A DNA stretch of 64,000 nt from Streptococcus himalayensis (GTDB lineage Bacteria > Bacillota > Bacilli > Lactobacillales > Streptococcaceae). A program made the translations under genes and the position numbers. Shown piece after piece: positions 1 through 8,193 of this stretch (its first letter is position 1; each line of letters starts with the position of its first letter). The stretch covers positions 406,001 to 470,000 of the forward strand of contig NZ_CP016953.1 of NCBI RefSeq assembly GCF_001708305.1, read 5' to 3'. The notes beneath the pieces are model-generated. The model made no database searches, was not told the DNA's origin, and worked only from the letters and a program-made list of their open reading frames with translations.

Positions 1-155
1 AAGCCCTTGCCTTTTAGGCGATTGAGCAATGTTTTGACCGTCGCTGGCTTCCAAGCAAAATCCTCTTCCAAACGCGTCACTACCTCACTACTACGACTAT
101 TGGGATAGGCCCACAGCACTCGCATGACCTGCCACTCTGCCTGACTGATGTTCAT
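1..155 (-). CDS. copY: CopY/BlaI-family copper-responsive repressor, N-terminal part (runs off the window)
   Basis: Only about 51 residues are visible, reading toward base 1. They begin MNISQAEWQVMRVLWAYP and continue into a helix ending PATVKTLLNRLKGKG, the winged-helix domain of CopY/BlaI/MecI repressors. CopY represses a copper-export operon (copY-copA-copZ) and is released by copper. The ATG at 155 is preferred because an AAGGGAGC ribosome site precedes it; an in-frame ATG at 170 has none. Two cop boxes overlap its promoter just upstream, which supports CopY over BlaI or MecI. The C-terminal metal-binding cysteines lie outside the window. Confidence 0.85.
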   Translation of the reverse strand, partial: MNISQAEWQVMRVLWAYPNSRSSEVVTRLEEDFAWKPATVKTLLNRLKGKG

Positions 156-171
156 TGCAGCTCCCTTCATT

Positions 172-222
172 TACAATTGTAATCTATATATTTAGTTTAC
201 ACTTGTAAACAACTTTTGTCAA
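172..222 (-). promoter_or_regulatory. copY promoter with two cop boxes
   Basis: On the minus strand, TTGACA (222-217) and TAAACT (199-194) are separated by 17 bases. Two palindromes match the CopY operator TACAnnTGTA: TACACTTGTA at 198-207, overlapping the -10 element, and TACAATTGTA at 172-181, between promoter and ribosome site. Repressor bound there would block RNA polymerase. Confidence 0.85.
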
Positions 223-376
223 GTCTGATTATTTTTTCACCAAAGAAAGCTATTGATTGTTTCTTATTCTATCATGGATTGAGAAAAATAGGACAAGGTA
301 AGGAACACAGCTAGGTCTGGCATTCATCAAAGTGAATGAACGATGTCCTAACCTTTATTTCATTCACTATATTTTT

Positions 377-405
377 AAATCATGACCACCCGTCAAACGG
401 GTGGT
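377..405. repeat. Solo hairpin related to the end of the IS200-type element
   Basis: The stretch contains an inverted repeat, accaccc / gggtggt, preceded by aaatcatg. Nearly the same sequence lies beside the IS200-like element at about 3829-3859, differing by one base in the loop arm. No transposase gene is here. It looks like an orphan IS end or a small REP-like palindrome. Confidence 0.5.
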
Positions 406-545
406 TGATTTATCAACATTTTACAAACCAGACAACTACTACTATGTAGCGTAACGAGGTAAGAGACTTTTGTCTCAACCTCGTTTTTTCACGAGCCTAG
501 AAATAAACAGGCGAGTTATACCCTACTAGGGTATTTTCCATTTCT
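378..545. repeat. Dispersed mosaic repeat, copy A1, with terminator-like hairpin
   Basis: The segment shares blocks with copies at about 3470-3790, 32091-32400, 39186-39478 and 43057-43195: a gttgat/atcaac palindrome next to an acaa..agacaactact block, and a hairpin built from aacgaggt and acctcgtt (453-485) followed by a T run on the plus strand. The rest of 208-582 shows no gene. Confidence 0.6.
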
Positions 546-582
546 TTTTCATTATCTTTTCATGCTCAAAAGAAGAAGACAA

Positions 583-831
583 CTATCTTTCAATTGTTTT
601 AGAAAACGGAGTTTTGTGATTCTTAATAAAATTTCCAAATCGACTGGTAATATCATCCGAGTCATCTGTATCATAATCAGAATTATAATCATCATAATCA
701 TCGGAAAAGTCAACCTTCCCAAATGGAATAAATTTAGTATTCATTGGCTTTTCTAATGATGGTTTAACAAAATGAAATATTGACACAAAACTAATTCCCA
801 CTAATAATATAACGGCTAATAATTTTTTCAT
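583..831 (-). CDS. Small acidic exported or membrane-anchored protein, 82 aa
   Basis: Not a recognised family. The N-terminus (MKKLLAVILLVGISFVSIFHFV) is a short basic start plus a hydrophobic stretch, a signal peptide or membrane anchor without a lipobox. Residues about 40-62 are very rich in Asp and Tyr (DDYDDYNSDYDTDDSDD), which could bind cations; the tail is basic. A good ribosome site, GGAGGG, precedes the ATG. It lies 93 bases downstream of the rgg gene on the same strand, so it may be co-transcribed or an Rgg target. A perfect inverted repeat, TTGTAAG-A-CTTACAA, stands at 871-885, just upstream. Confidence 0.65.
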   Translation of the reverse strand: MKKLLAVILLVGISFVSIFHFVKPSLEKPMNTKFIPFGKVDFSDDYDDYNSDYDTDDSDDITSRFGNFIKNHKTPFSKTIER

Positions 832-870
832 GATTTTCCCTCCAATGGATGATAAATATATGCTTGTTGT

Positions 871-885
871 TTGTAAGACTTACAA
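871..885. promoter_or_regulatory. Perfect 7-bp inverted repeat upstream of the acidic small protein
   Basis: TTGTAAG and CTTACAA flank a single A. It lies 40 bases before the start codon of the 82-aa gene. It shares the TTACA/TGTAA half-site with the palindromes at 925-938 and 1797-1810, so the same regulator may bind all three. This is inference from pattern only. Confidence 0.4.
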
Positions 886-924
886 GAATCATTCTACAGG
901 AAAAATCAATTCATTTTAAAATCG

Positions 925-1785
925 TTACATATCTGTAAGTTGGCTGATTGTATCAGAAATTTGAATAGATAGCTCATAACAATCCAAAAACTCCATTATA
1001 TGCTTACACTCCTTCATCTCATCTAAACCTCCTACAACTCCCTGTAAATAACGTAAATGTGCTTTACAAAATTTTAACTGTAACCTTTCTAACATGTATG
1101 TTTCTAGCATATTCGCGCTATCTAACATCTTAATAAACTTAGAAGCGACTCGTTCTTCTTTTCTATCTAATAAATGACCTGTTATATTTAATAATAATCC
1201 ATACGTTTTTCTCGCATTTTCCTCAATATTATCATAAAACTGACTGCGTTTTATTACTTCCATACCTAAAATTTCTAACGTTTTTGTACTTAGAGAACGA
1301 GCACAATTACTTAATATCCATAACTCATATCTGCACCACTCATCAATAGACATCAAATAATCTGTAATCACTCTCTTCTCTTCTTCAGGAATAATAATAG
1401 ATGGGTCACATCTATTCATAAAAACATGAAAAACCGCAATCATCAGTCTATCTGACTTTCTCTTATAATCTCCATATCTTTTTTCATAATCTTTAATATA
1501 CCTTTGAAAAAATTCAATATTACGGGATTCTATAGCTAAATATAGTTCTTTAGAAGTTCTCACATCTTCATCTTGATAATAAGTATTATAAAAAGTTGAG
1601 AACTCTCCCTGCAAAACATCCATATTATTCAAACAATGGAAAAATGTATCAACCGTCAGATTGCTCTTTCCATTCTCAAAACGTGATAACTGAGCAGGAG
1701 TTACAAAATCTCCAGCGACCTCTTTTAAAGACATATTCTTTGATTCTCGAATAATTTTAAAAACTTTTCCATACTGTTCTTTCAT
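925..1785 (-). CDS. Rgg/GadR/MutR-family transcriptional regulator, 286 aa
   Basis: Residues 5-60 form an XRE-type helix-turn-helix (KIIRESKNMSLKEVAG...TPAQLSRFENGKSN), followed by an all-helical domain of about 220 residues, the layout of streptococcal Rgg regulators that bind short peptides and control neighbouring genes. Length is typical. No SHP-type peptide gene was found beside it. The upstream region (1786-1879) is shared with a divergent ABC transporter operon, a likely target. The sequence TTACA-N4-TGTAA occurs 12 bases upstream of the start and again across the stop codon, suggesting autoregulation. The effector is unknown. Confidence 0.88.
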   Translation of the reverse strand: MKEQYGKVFKIIRESKNMSLKEVAGDFVTPAQLSRFENGKSNLTVDTFFHCLNNMDVLQGEFSTFYNTYYQDEDVRTSKELYLAIESRNIEFFQRYIKDYEKRYGDYKRKSDRLMIAVFHVFMNRCDPSIIIPEEEKRVITDYLMSIDEWCRYELWILSNCARSLSTKTLEILGMEVIKRSQFYDNIEENARKTYGLLLNITGHLLDRKEERVASKFIKMLDSANMLETYMLERLQLKFCKAHLRYLQGVVGGLDEMKECKHIMEFLDCYELSIQISDTISQLTDM

Positions 1786-1796
1786 GTAACACCTCT

Positions 1797-1810
1797 TTAC
1801 AGATATGTAA
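1797..1810. promoter_or_regulatory. Candidate operator TTACA-N4-TGTAA between rgg and the ABC transporter
   Basis: TTACAGATATGTAA is an imperfect palindrome with perfect TTACA/TGTAA arms. An inverted copy of the same 14 bases lies at 925-938 over the rgg stop codon. Its place between divergent genes suits a regulator site. No binding data are implied. Confidence 0.45.
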
Positions 1811-1879
1811 TAAAATCTATTTCAGTTAAAAAATAGTATACCATAGTTCTAGTTTAATAGAAATTGGAAAGGAGACAAC

Positions 1880-2776
1880 ATGTCCACACTTTTAACCTTA
1901 CAATCCTTAACAAAACAGTATGCCTCTCAAAAGGCTGTCAACCACATTTCCTTCTCCATTCAAAAAGGGGAAATCTGTGGTCTTGTCGGAGAAAATGGAG
2001 CAGGAAAGACGACTCTTTTGCGAATCCTCTCTGGTCTAATCGCACCAACATCCGGTGAAATTTTTTCATCCCAACCCTATCGCATCGGTGCACTCATTGA
2101 ATCACCTGCTCTGCAACCAAATCTCTCAGCGGAAGGAAATCTTCACTATATTGCCCTACAACTAGGATTAAAAAATAGACAGCAGATTATTGAAGAAACT
2201 CTTGAAATAGTTGGTCTCCAAGAGGTTAATCCACACAAGAAAGCTAAGGATTTTTCCCTTGGTATGCGGCAAAGACTAGCGATTGCTATGGCTATCTTGG
2301 ATCGTCCAGATTTTCTCATTCTCGATGAACCGATCAACGGCTTAGACCCCGCAGGTATCCGAGATATGCGAAATATCATTCTTACTCTACGTGAACAGTA
2401 CAACATGACTATTTTAATCTCTAGCCATATCTTATCAGAATTAGAATTAGTCGTAGATCGATATATTATCATGCATAAAGGGAAAGTCTTACGACAATTT
2501 TCAAAAACAGAACTCCAACAAGAACTAGAAGAAAAACTCTATCTAGCAACAACCAATCTTGAAGCAACTAAAATTCTTCTGCAAAAACAAGACATTTCAT
2601 TCCAAGAGGAAAATGATTACCTCATTCTTCCAAAGGAAACAGAGATTATGTCCCTCATAGCACAGCTAATTCACGAACGCATTGAACTAAAAGCAATTTT
2701 CAATAAGAAAATCGCTTTTGAAAGCTACTATCTACAACTCATTCAAGAAGGAGAATCTAGCAATGAATTATCTTAA
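1880..2776 (+). CDS. ABC transporter ATP-binding protein (BcrA/lantibiotic-immunity type), 298 aa
   Basis: The cytoplasmic ATPase subunit of an ABC-2 exporter. Walker A is GENGAGKTT (about residues 38-46), the signature is a variant, FSLGMRQR, and Walker B is FLILDEP followed by NGLDPAG. Length and the C-terminal extension resemble BcrA-type ATPases used for antimicrobial-peptide resistance. AAAGGAGA precedes the ATG. The membrane partner begins before this gene ends (14-base overlap), so the two are translationally coupled. The divergent Rgg regulator next door suggests peptide-responsive control. The transported substrate cannot be told from sequence. Confidence 0.9.
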   Translation: MSTLLTLQSLTKQYASQKAVNHISFSIQKGEICGLVGENGAGKTTLLRILSGLIAPTSGEIFSSQPYRIGALIESPALQPNLSAEGNLHYIALQLGLKNRQQIIEETLEIVGLQEVNPHKKAKDFSLGMRQRLAIAMAILDRPDFLILDEPINGLDPAGIRDMRNIILTLREQYNMTILISSHILSELELVVDRYIIMHKGKVLRQFSKTELQQELEEKLYLATTNLEATKILLQKQDISFQEENDYLILPKETEIMSLIAQLIHERIELKAIFNKKIAFESYYLQLIQEGESSNELS

Positions 2777-3458
2777 AGCAGACCTTTATCGTATCCTAAA
2801 AGAAAGAAAACTGATTTTATCCCTTTCAATCCTATTTGCCTTATCACTACTATCTGCCTTTTTACTCAGCAGTAGCCCTTCAAAGGAGGATTCCTACAAC
2901 CTAATTCAGCTATTGACACAGTTTCTTCCACTCTTTTTTCTTGCTCCTACAAATCTCCTATTTGGAGAAGATTTCCATCACCGAACAATTAATAATCTCA
3001 TTGTCAAAAAACAAAAACGAAATGCTATTTTTCTCTACAAAATTCTCACAAATCTTGTTATCAACCTACTATACATCCTATTCTCTTACAGTCTGGCAAC
3101 ACTCGTTCGTATGTTTTTAGGAGGTCAAGTTGAACTGGCAACTATTTGGTTAATTTTTATCCACCAAGTCCCTCTTTACATCTGCATTATCCTGCTTTCT
3201 TCCACTCTCTTTATCGCCTTTAACAAAATCAATCAGGCCTATCTTTCCTTTATTCTCATTGCCCTTCTTTTCGATAATGTCCTAGATCTCATTACAAATA
3301 ATCTTCTTCATATTTCTATTCCCAATGACATTTTCTTATTTCGCGCTTTACAAAATATGGATACAAATTGGACTGCTAGCACAATCATCGCTTGCTTTTT
3401 TACGATTATCTACCTAGCAAGTAGCTTCTACTTATTCAAAAAGAAAGAATTGAAATAA
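2763..3458 (+). CDS. ABC-2 type membrane permease, partner of the upstream ATPase, 231 aa
   Basis: Six hydrophobic segments can be seen between residue 15 and the C-terminus, in the pattern of ABC-2 permeases such as lantibiotic-immunity EpiE/BcrB types. The start MNYLKADLYRILKERK is chosen because AGGAGAATC precedes it; an open frame extends 15 codons upstream but lacks a ribosome site and lies inside the ATPase gene. It ends in a basic tail (FKKKELK). With the ATPase it would form a two-protein exporter, possibly for bacitracin-like or lantibiotic peptides. Confidence 0.85.
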   Translation: MNYLKADLYRILKERKLILSLSILFALSLLSAFLLSSSPSKEDSYNLIQLLTQFLPLFFLAPTNLLFGEDFHHRTINNLIVKKQKRNAIFLYKILTNLVINLLYILFSYSLATLVRMFLGGQVELATIWLIFIHQVPLYICIILLSSTLFIAFNKINQAYLSFILIALLFDNVLDLITNNLLHISIPNDIFLFRALQNMDTNWTASTIIACFFTIIYLASSFYLFKKKELK

Positions 3459-3464
3459 CTTCAG

Positions 3465-3790
3465 AGGCTGAGCTTAACGGCACATCGTATAAAAAGTCTC
3501 TTACCTCGTTACGTTACGTGGTTTTAACAGTTTGACACAGTAGTTGTCTAGTTTGTAAAACGTTGATAAATCAACATTTTATTAGAAAATGCTAGTGAAT
3601 ATTTCCTCGCTAGCCTTATTTCCAACCTTTCACAATTGAGAGTTGTGAAAGGTAGTCAACATGCGGGGGGTGGGAGTAAAATAATACAGTGGATTATTTT
3701 AGCCCGAACCTAGAAATAAAGGAATGAGGATAACCGATTTCTGCCTAGTCCCAACTAGCTTTCTTGTTTCCAAGCTCATGAAAAACACCC
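3465..3790. repeat. Dispersed mosaic repeat, copy A2
   Basis: No gene in 3459-3962. The segment carries blocks found elsewhere in the window: ...agaggctgag..., a loop with the block tcttacctcgttacgtta (inverse of copy A1), aacagtttgacac, gtaaaacgttgataaatcaac, gctagcgaat-like and tgcggggggtgggag. The blocks occur in different orders at each site, so this is a mosaic of short repeats. Confidence 0.6.
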
Positions 3791-3828
3791 CGTTGGGGTG
3801 CCAAGAACTTGGCTTCTATAATCACTAA

Positions 3829-4537
3829 AAATCATGACCACCCATCAAACGGGTGGCTTGTACACCGCCTGTAAGGCGATTCCCTCCAGCCGCGTCTAAA
3901 GACGCTCACTGAACGGTGTTCAGGCTGCTTAATGACTAGACTATAGCCCGTTCAACGGGCTTTTAGCGTGTTCTGAAACCTCCGTCCGAGAACGGATCTT
4001 CGTATTCCTTAACACTCAACTTATCAACTGCAATGTCATTTTTCTCTTGCTCTCGTATGTACTTCGCTACAGTTTTCTCATTCAATCCAACTGTGCTCAA
4101 GTAATATCCTCGAGCCCAAAACTTACGATTTCCGTACTTATATTTCAAATTAGCGTGTTTATCAAAAATCATCAAAGCACTCTTACTCTTCAAGTAACCC
4201 ATAAATTCGGAAATCGAAAGTTTTGGAGGTATCAACACTAACATATGAACATGGTCAGGCATCATATGTCCTTCTATAATTTTTACTCCTTTGTAACTGG
4301 ATAATCGGCGAAATATCTCGCCTAAACTGCTTCTATATTGATTATAAATGACTTTTCGTCTATACTTAGGGGTAAACACAATGTGATAGAACACATCCAT
4401 TTTGTGTGTGATAAACTATGTGCCTGAGTGCCATGCTTTTCTCCTTTCGCTTTACAGTAGGCTTGAACACCTTTATTGTATAGCGTTTGGAGATTTTTTT
4501 GTATAACAGTCGATGCGCACCCGCATAGCGGGCGGTT
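3829..4537 (-). mobile_element. IS200/IS605-type insertion sequence (ends approximate)
   Basis: A single Y1 transposase gene is flanked by short hairpins instead of inverted terminal repeats. On the low side are gaccaccc/gggtgg (about 3836-3857), GCGTCTaaAGACGC (about 3894-3907) and AGCCCGTTcaACGGGCT (about 3945-3961). On the high side is ACCCGC-atag-CGGGCGGT (about 4518-4535). Subterminal hairpins are what Y1 transposases recognise. Exact ends cannot be fixed without an empty-site comparison. Confidence 0.75.
3963..4400 (-). CDS. tnpA: IS200-family Y1 transposase, 145 aa, 5' end apparently frameshifted
   Basis: HUH-type single-strand transposase (Y1_Tnp). HVH (about residue 50) lies in HMMPDHVHMLVLIPP, and the catalytic tyrosine is in the late helix region around GLNEKTVAKYIREQ. 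Upstream, another frame encodes MALRHIVYHT, which matches the start usual for this family and would join HKMDVFYHIVF if one base were added in the CACACACA run near 4405. In the present frame a TAG stands a few codons before the ATG used here. The element may therefore be damaged, or use the internal Met. Family proteins are about 150-160 aa. Confidence 0.8.
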   Translation of the reverse strand: MDVFYHIVFTPKYRRKVIYNQYRSSLGEIFRRLSSYKGVKIIEGHMMPDHVHMLVLIPPKLSISEFMGYLKSKSALMIFDKHANLKYKYGNRKFWARGYYLSTVGLNEKTVAKYIREQEKNDIAVDKLSVKEYEDPFSDGGFRTR

Positions 4538-4628
4538 TATTTGTATATCACACCTATCGGAGCGAGACGAGGCTTAAAGCCACATAATGTAAAAGGCTGG
4601 ACATACCTGCCCAACCTTATTTATCATC

Positions 4629-6131
4629 TTAATGTGCCAACATCTCTTGGGCAATTTCTTGACCCGACAAATCTTCTGGATAGTAGGTTGGCCAATTTTC
4701 CAACTCATCAAAGAGTTTTTCTTGACTTTCTCCACCAAAGAAGATGTGGAAATGCTCGGTCTTCACTGGAGCAATGTTATGGTCACTGAACTGCACATAT
4801 TTAAACTGCCCAGCGTTTTCATCTGTTGCTTCAAACATGTAGCGAACCCCGCGATTGCCCTTCTTATAGGTCAAAATCTTCTTCCCTACATACTTGTAGG
4901 TGTATTTTTTAGTTTCCCCATTTGTGGTGAATTCCATGGTCTTGTCAGTGATTTTTATAGCAGATACATCTGTCTTATACCCGTTGTCATAGTAATCCTT
5001 GTACTCAGCTGCTGTCATCTGGCCTGTCAATTTTGCCTTGTAATCAAAGACCTGATCCAAAGTACCATCAAGCAGATAAGGGTAAACAGACTGCCATTGA
5101 CCCACATAGTCAGATAGGTCACGATCCTTGACCGCACTGTCTTCAAAATAGCCTTTTTGAACCGTCTTAGTCTCTTCGACTTCTTCTGGTTGAATTTCCT
5201 TACCAGCACTGTCTGTGGTCTTCTTGAGAGCTTTTAGATTTTCCTTCATGATAGACACATAGTTGTCTCCAGCTTTCATAGCTTTTTCGGTCAAGCTCTC
5301 CAAAGGATTGAGCACTTCTAGCTCGACTCCAGCCTCCTTAGACAAGGTAGATGCAACTGCTTGCGAAGCATTTTCCTCGAAATAAATGTACTGAATACCA
5401 TTTTTCTTGATGTAATCTGCCAATTCTGCCAAACGTGCGGCCGATGGCTCACTATCTGGAGAAATGCCTGAAATAGACACTTGTTTCAAGCCATAATCCA
5501 AGGCTAGGTAACGGAAAGCCGCATGCTGCGTTACAAAGGTTTTTTGTTTAGCAGCAGCAAGTTCAGCCTTGTATGTCGCATCCAAGTCTTTTAAGGTCGC
5601 AATATAAGCTGAGGCATTTTTCTCAAAACTTGCTTTTTTCTCTGGGAAATTATCACTGAGACTGTCGCGAATATGCTCCACCATCTGAATGGCACGACTT
5701 GGAGAAAGCCAAACATGCGGATCATAGTCATGATGATGACCTTCCTCACCATGGTCGTGGTCCTCTTCTTCCTCAAGCCCTGGCAGCAGCAACATATCTC
5801 CCGTCGCCTTAATCACCTTCACCTTGCCCTTGGTTACATTTTCCAAAACATCAGGTACCCAGGTTTCCATATTTTCATTTTCAAAGACAAAGACATCCGC
5901 ATCTTGAATTGTTGCGACTGCTTTGACAGAAGGCTCATAATCATGCGGCTCTGTTCCAGCACCGATTAACAAATCTACTGTTGCCTCGTCACCCGCTACT
6001 TGCTTGGTAAACTCATAGACAGGATAAAAGGTTGTCACAACCTTTAACTTGCCTGTTTCTGCTCCTTGATTGCTACAAGCTACTAACAATACTCCGACAA
6101 AAAGAAGCAATACCAATCGTAATTTTTTCAC
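4629..6131 (-). CDS. adcA: Zinc-binding lipoprotein AdcA with C-terminal ZinT domain, 500 aa
   Basis: Extracellular zinc receptor of the AdcABC importer. A lipoprotein signal ends at LLVACS (Cys19). Residues 30-310 are a ZnuA-type cluster A-I binding domain with ligand candidates His63 (EPHDYEP) and His139 (DPHVW), and a His-rich loop, HDHGEEGHHHDYDPH (125-139). Residues about 325-500 are a ZinT domain ending HFHIFFGG...QEMLAH, as in pneumococcal AdcA. It is the last gene of adcRCBA, 10 bases after adcB, and would be repressed with the operon by AdcR when zinc is plentiful. Confidence 0.96.
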   Translation of the reverse strand: MKKLRLVLLLFVGVLLVACSNQGAETGKLKVVTTFYPVYEFTKQVAGDEATVDLLIGAGTEPHDYEPSVKAVATIQDADVFVFENENMETWVPDVLENVTKGKVKVIKATGDMLLLPGLEEEEDHDHGEEGHHHDYDPHVWLSPSRAIQMVEHIRDSLSDNFPEKKASFEKNASAYIATLKDLDATYKAELAAAKQKTFVTQHAAFRYLALDYGLKQVSISGISPDSEPSAARLAELADYIKKNGIQYIYFEENASQAVASTLSKEAGVELEVLNPLESLTEKAMKAGDNYVSIMKENLKALKKTTDSAGKEIQPEEVEETKTVQKGYFEDSAVKDRDLSDYVGQWQSVYPYLLDGTLDQVFDYKAKLTGQMTAAEYKDYYDNGYKTDVSAIKITDKTMEFTTNGETKKYTYKYVGKKILTYKKGNRGVRYMFEATDENAGQFKYVQFSDHNIAPVKTEHFHIFFGGESQEKLFDELENWPTYYPEDLSGQEIAQEMLAH

Positions 6132-6141
6132 GATAATCTCC

Positions 6142-6948
6142 TTATTTTACAAATTTTTTAAATAAACTCACCAGGAGAAAAACTCCAACAAAGATGAGCG
6201 TAATACTGGCACTAGCTGGCGTTTCAGCATAGTAAGAGCTATACAGACCTGCCACCATCCCTAGAAATCCAATGACGCTAGCCAGTATAATCACCGAACG
6301 AAAATTCTTGCCAATTCTCAAGGCAATGCTCGCCGGCAAGACCATGATGGTCGATACCAAGAGCGCCCCTGCAGCTGGAATCATCAAGGCAATCGCCACC
6401 CCTGTCACCATGTTAAAGAGAATGGACATAGCCCGCACGGGCAACCCATCGACAAAAGCCGTATCCTCATCAAATGTCAAAATATACATGGGACGAATGA
6501 ACAAAAAGGTCAAAACCAGAACAATCGCTGCAATGATGAAAAGGGAGTAGACCTGCTCGCTGCTAATGGTCACGATAGAGCCAAACAAATACTGATCCAA
6601 GCTCATGGAACTCGTACTGCCTCCACGACTCATGACAATCAAGGACACCGCAAGCCCCGTAGACATGAGGATAGCAGTTCCAATTTCCATGAAATCCTTG
6701 TAAATCGTACGTAGATACTCCAAAAATACCGCTGCAATGATGACAATGACCACTGTTGAAATTGTCGGTGAAATCCCCAAGACCAAGCCAAAAGCTACCC
6801 CTGACAAGGAAACGTGGCTGAGCGTATCGCTCATCAAACTCTGCCTGCGTAAAATGAGAAAGGTTCCCAAGACTGGTGAAAACAAGCTCATGGCAATCAC
6901 CGCCAAAAAGGCCCGCTGCATAAAATCATACCGTAGTAAATCAAGCAT
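6142..6948 (-). CDS. adcB: Zinc ABC transporter permease AdcB, 268 aa
   Basis: ABC-3 family membrane subunit with about eight hydrophobic segments and the family features [21 protein letters not shown] and [19 protein letters not shown]. It forms the channel for zinc delivered by AdcA. The start [14 protein letters not shown] is chosen: it overlaps the adcC stop by 8 bases and has GGGAGGG before it; a longer open frame running back to 7059 lies inside adcC and is not real. The protein ends with a basic tail (LFKKFVK). Confidence 0.95.
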   Translation of the reverse strand: MLDLLRYDFMQRAFLAVIAMSLFSPVLGTFLILRRQSLMSDTLSHVSLSGVAFGLVLGISPTISTVVIVIIAAVFLEYLRTIYKDFMEIGTAILMSTGLAVSLIVMSRGGSTSSMSLDQYLFGSIVTISSEQVYSLFIIAAIVLVLTFLFIRPMYILTFDEDTAFVDGLPVRAMSILFNMVTGVAIALMIPAAGALLVSTIMVLPASIALRIGKNFRSVIILASVIGFLGMVAGLYSSYYAETPASASITLIFVGVFLLVSLFKKFVK

Positions 6949-7645
6949 GGCTTCCCTCCCCATCATTTTCATGGACATTAAAGCACCGCCAAGGCGAATC
7001 TTGATTGCGGACCAGATGGATATTGCGATCCGCATATTTCTTGACTTCCTCAGGATCATGGGTAATCATCAACACAGCCTTGCCATGCTGATGGGCACTG
7101 TGGTGCATGAGATTGTAAAACTCATCCTTGCTGCTAGCATCCATCCCTGTCGTCGGCTCATCTAGGACAAAAATATCTGGATCAGAAGCAAACATGCGTG
7201 CAATCACTGCCCGCTGCTTTTGCCCACCAGACAAGGCGCCAATCCGCTTATCCCTATGCTCCCACATACCGACCGCATCTAAACTAACACGGATATGCTC
7301 CTCATCATGTGCCGTCAAGCGACGGAACCAGCCCTTTCTCGGGTAACGACCCGATTTCACAAATTCATGGACTGTACTTGGAAATCCTGCATTAAAGCTC
7401 GCAATCTGCTGAGGCAGATAGGCAATTCGCAACTTTTTCCCAGCTGCATTGGTCTTTGAAATCGCGACCTCTCCATGCCTCGGCTGCAATATCCCAAGAC
7501 TGGCTTTGATCAGCGTTGTCTTAGCCGCACCATTCTCACCTGTCAAGGTCACAAACTCTCCACTATCCAAAAAATAGTTTATGTGCTCAAGAACAGGTTC
7601 TTTATCATAGTAAAAGGACAAATCCTTGACCGTAATATACCTCAT
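6941..7645 (-). CDS. adcC: Zinc ABC transporter ATP-binding protein AdcC, 234 aa
   Basis: ATPase subunit with Walker [12 protein letters not shown] (the usual G before K is A), signature LSGGQKQR, Walker [12 protein letters not shown] and the switch His in ITHD. It begins 4 bases inside the end of adcR and overlaps adcB by 8 bases, so the operon is tightly coupled. Family members usually have GENGAGK in Walker A; the Ala seen here occurs in the pneumococcal-type protein family too as far as I recall, so I do not read it as inactivating. Confidence 0.95.
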   Translation of the reverse strand: MRYITVKDLSFYYDKEPVLEHINYFLDSGEFVTLTGENGAAKTTLIKASLGILQPRHGEVAISKTNAAGKKLRIAYLPQQIASFNAGFPSTVHEFVKSGRYPRKGWFRRLTAHDEEHIRVSLDAVGMWEHRDKRIGALSGGQKQRAVIARMFASDPDIFVLDEPTTGMDASSKDEFYNLMHHSAHQHGKAVLMITHDPEEVKKYADRNIHLVRNQDSPWRCFNVHENDGEGSHA

Positions 7646-8085
7646 TTTCCGATTTCTCCTACTAGCATTTTTAAAAATCGCCCGATACTTTCCTGTTCCT
7701 CTGCTGAAAAATGCTGGACAATCTTCTCATAGGTCTCCAAGGTATGGACATGGTGGTGCTGATGTTCAGCCGCAATAGGCTGCGCCAGGTCGGTCAATCG
7801 ATAATAAACCACCCGCGCGTCCCTCTTATCCTTAAAAGTCTCCAGCATCCCTTCTGCCACCAAGGCCTTAATCGCCTTGGTCACAGCTGCTTGACTGACA
7901 TTCAATCTCTTCGACAAATCCCGATTGGTCAAAGACTCTTTCGAGAGCAACATCAAAATATGCTCCTGCGTATTGGTCAGGGCAACCTCGCTCGTGCAAG
8001 TCCCTACCAAAATTTCGTGTTGATTTTCCGCTTTTAAAATAATTTCACTCAAAAAATAATCAATTTCATGTGCCAAAGAAGACAT
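7642..8085 (-). CDS. adcR: Zinc-responsive MarR-family repressor AdcR, 147 aa
   Basis: Winged-helix MarR-type repressor of zinc uptake genes. The recognition region is [22 protein letters not shown], followed by the wing [14 protein letters not shown]. Zinc ligands expected in AdcR are present as candidates: Cys30 (VGTCTSE), the early His residues, and [10 protein letters not shown] near residues 108-117. With zinc it binds TTAACYRGTTAA boxes; two such boxes lie directly over its own promoter start. First gene of adcRCBA. Confidence 0.96.
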   Translation of the reverse strand: MSSLAHEIDYFLSEIILKAENQHEILVGTCTSEVALTNTQEHILMLLSKESLTNRDLSKRLNVSQAAVTKAIKALVAEGMLETFKDKRDARVVYYRLTDLAQPIAAEHQHHHVHTLETYEKIVQHFSAEEQESIGRFLKMLVGEIGK

Positions 8086-8098
8086 CGTACACTCCTCC

Positions 8099-8153
8099 TT
8101 AACCAGTTAATTCTTTACTGGTTAATTATACCACAAAAAAAAGAAAGAGTCAA
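8099..8153 (-). promoter_or_regulatory. adcRCBA promoter with two AdcR boxes
   Basis: Minus-strand TTGACT (8153-8148), 17-base spacer, TATAAT (8130-8125). AdcR boxes lie immediately downstream: TTTACTGGTTAA on the plus strand at 8114-8125 (one mismatch) and TTAACCAGTTAA at 8099-8110 (exact consensus). Binding would cover the transcription start. The -35 element sits inside the terminator of the upstream polysaccharide cluster. Confidence 0.9.
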
Positions 8154-8162
8154 AACTCTTTC
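8134..8162 (-). terminator. Rho-independent terminator of the polysaccharide cluster
   Basis: On the minus strand GAAAGAGT-TTTG-ACTCTTTC is followed by eight T residues. It lies 31 bases after the last glycosyltransferase gene, marking the 3' end of the 13-kb cluster. Confidence 0.9.
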
Positions 8163-8193
8163 ATGAAAATGGGAAAAACAGGAACCTACTCTA

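Noticed and set aside
1786..1879. A short hydrophobic signalling peptide gene beside the first Rgg
   Set aside because: Both strands were read; no start codon with a ribosome site opens a hydrophobic frame of 20 or more codons.
6949..7059. 37-codon N-terminal extension of AdcB
   Set aside because: It lies inside adcC; the start at 6948 has a strong ribosome site and overlaps the adcC stop in the usual way.
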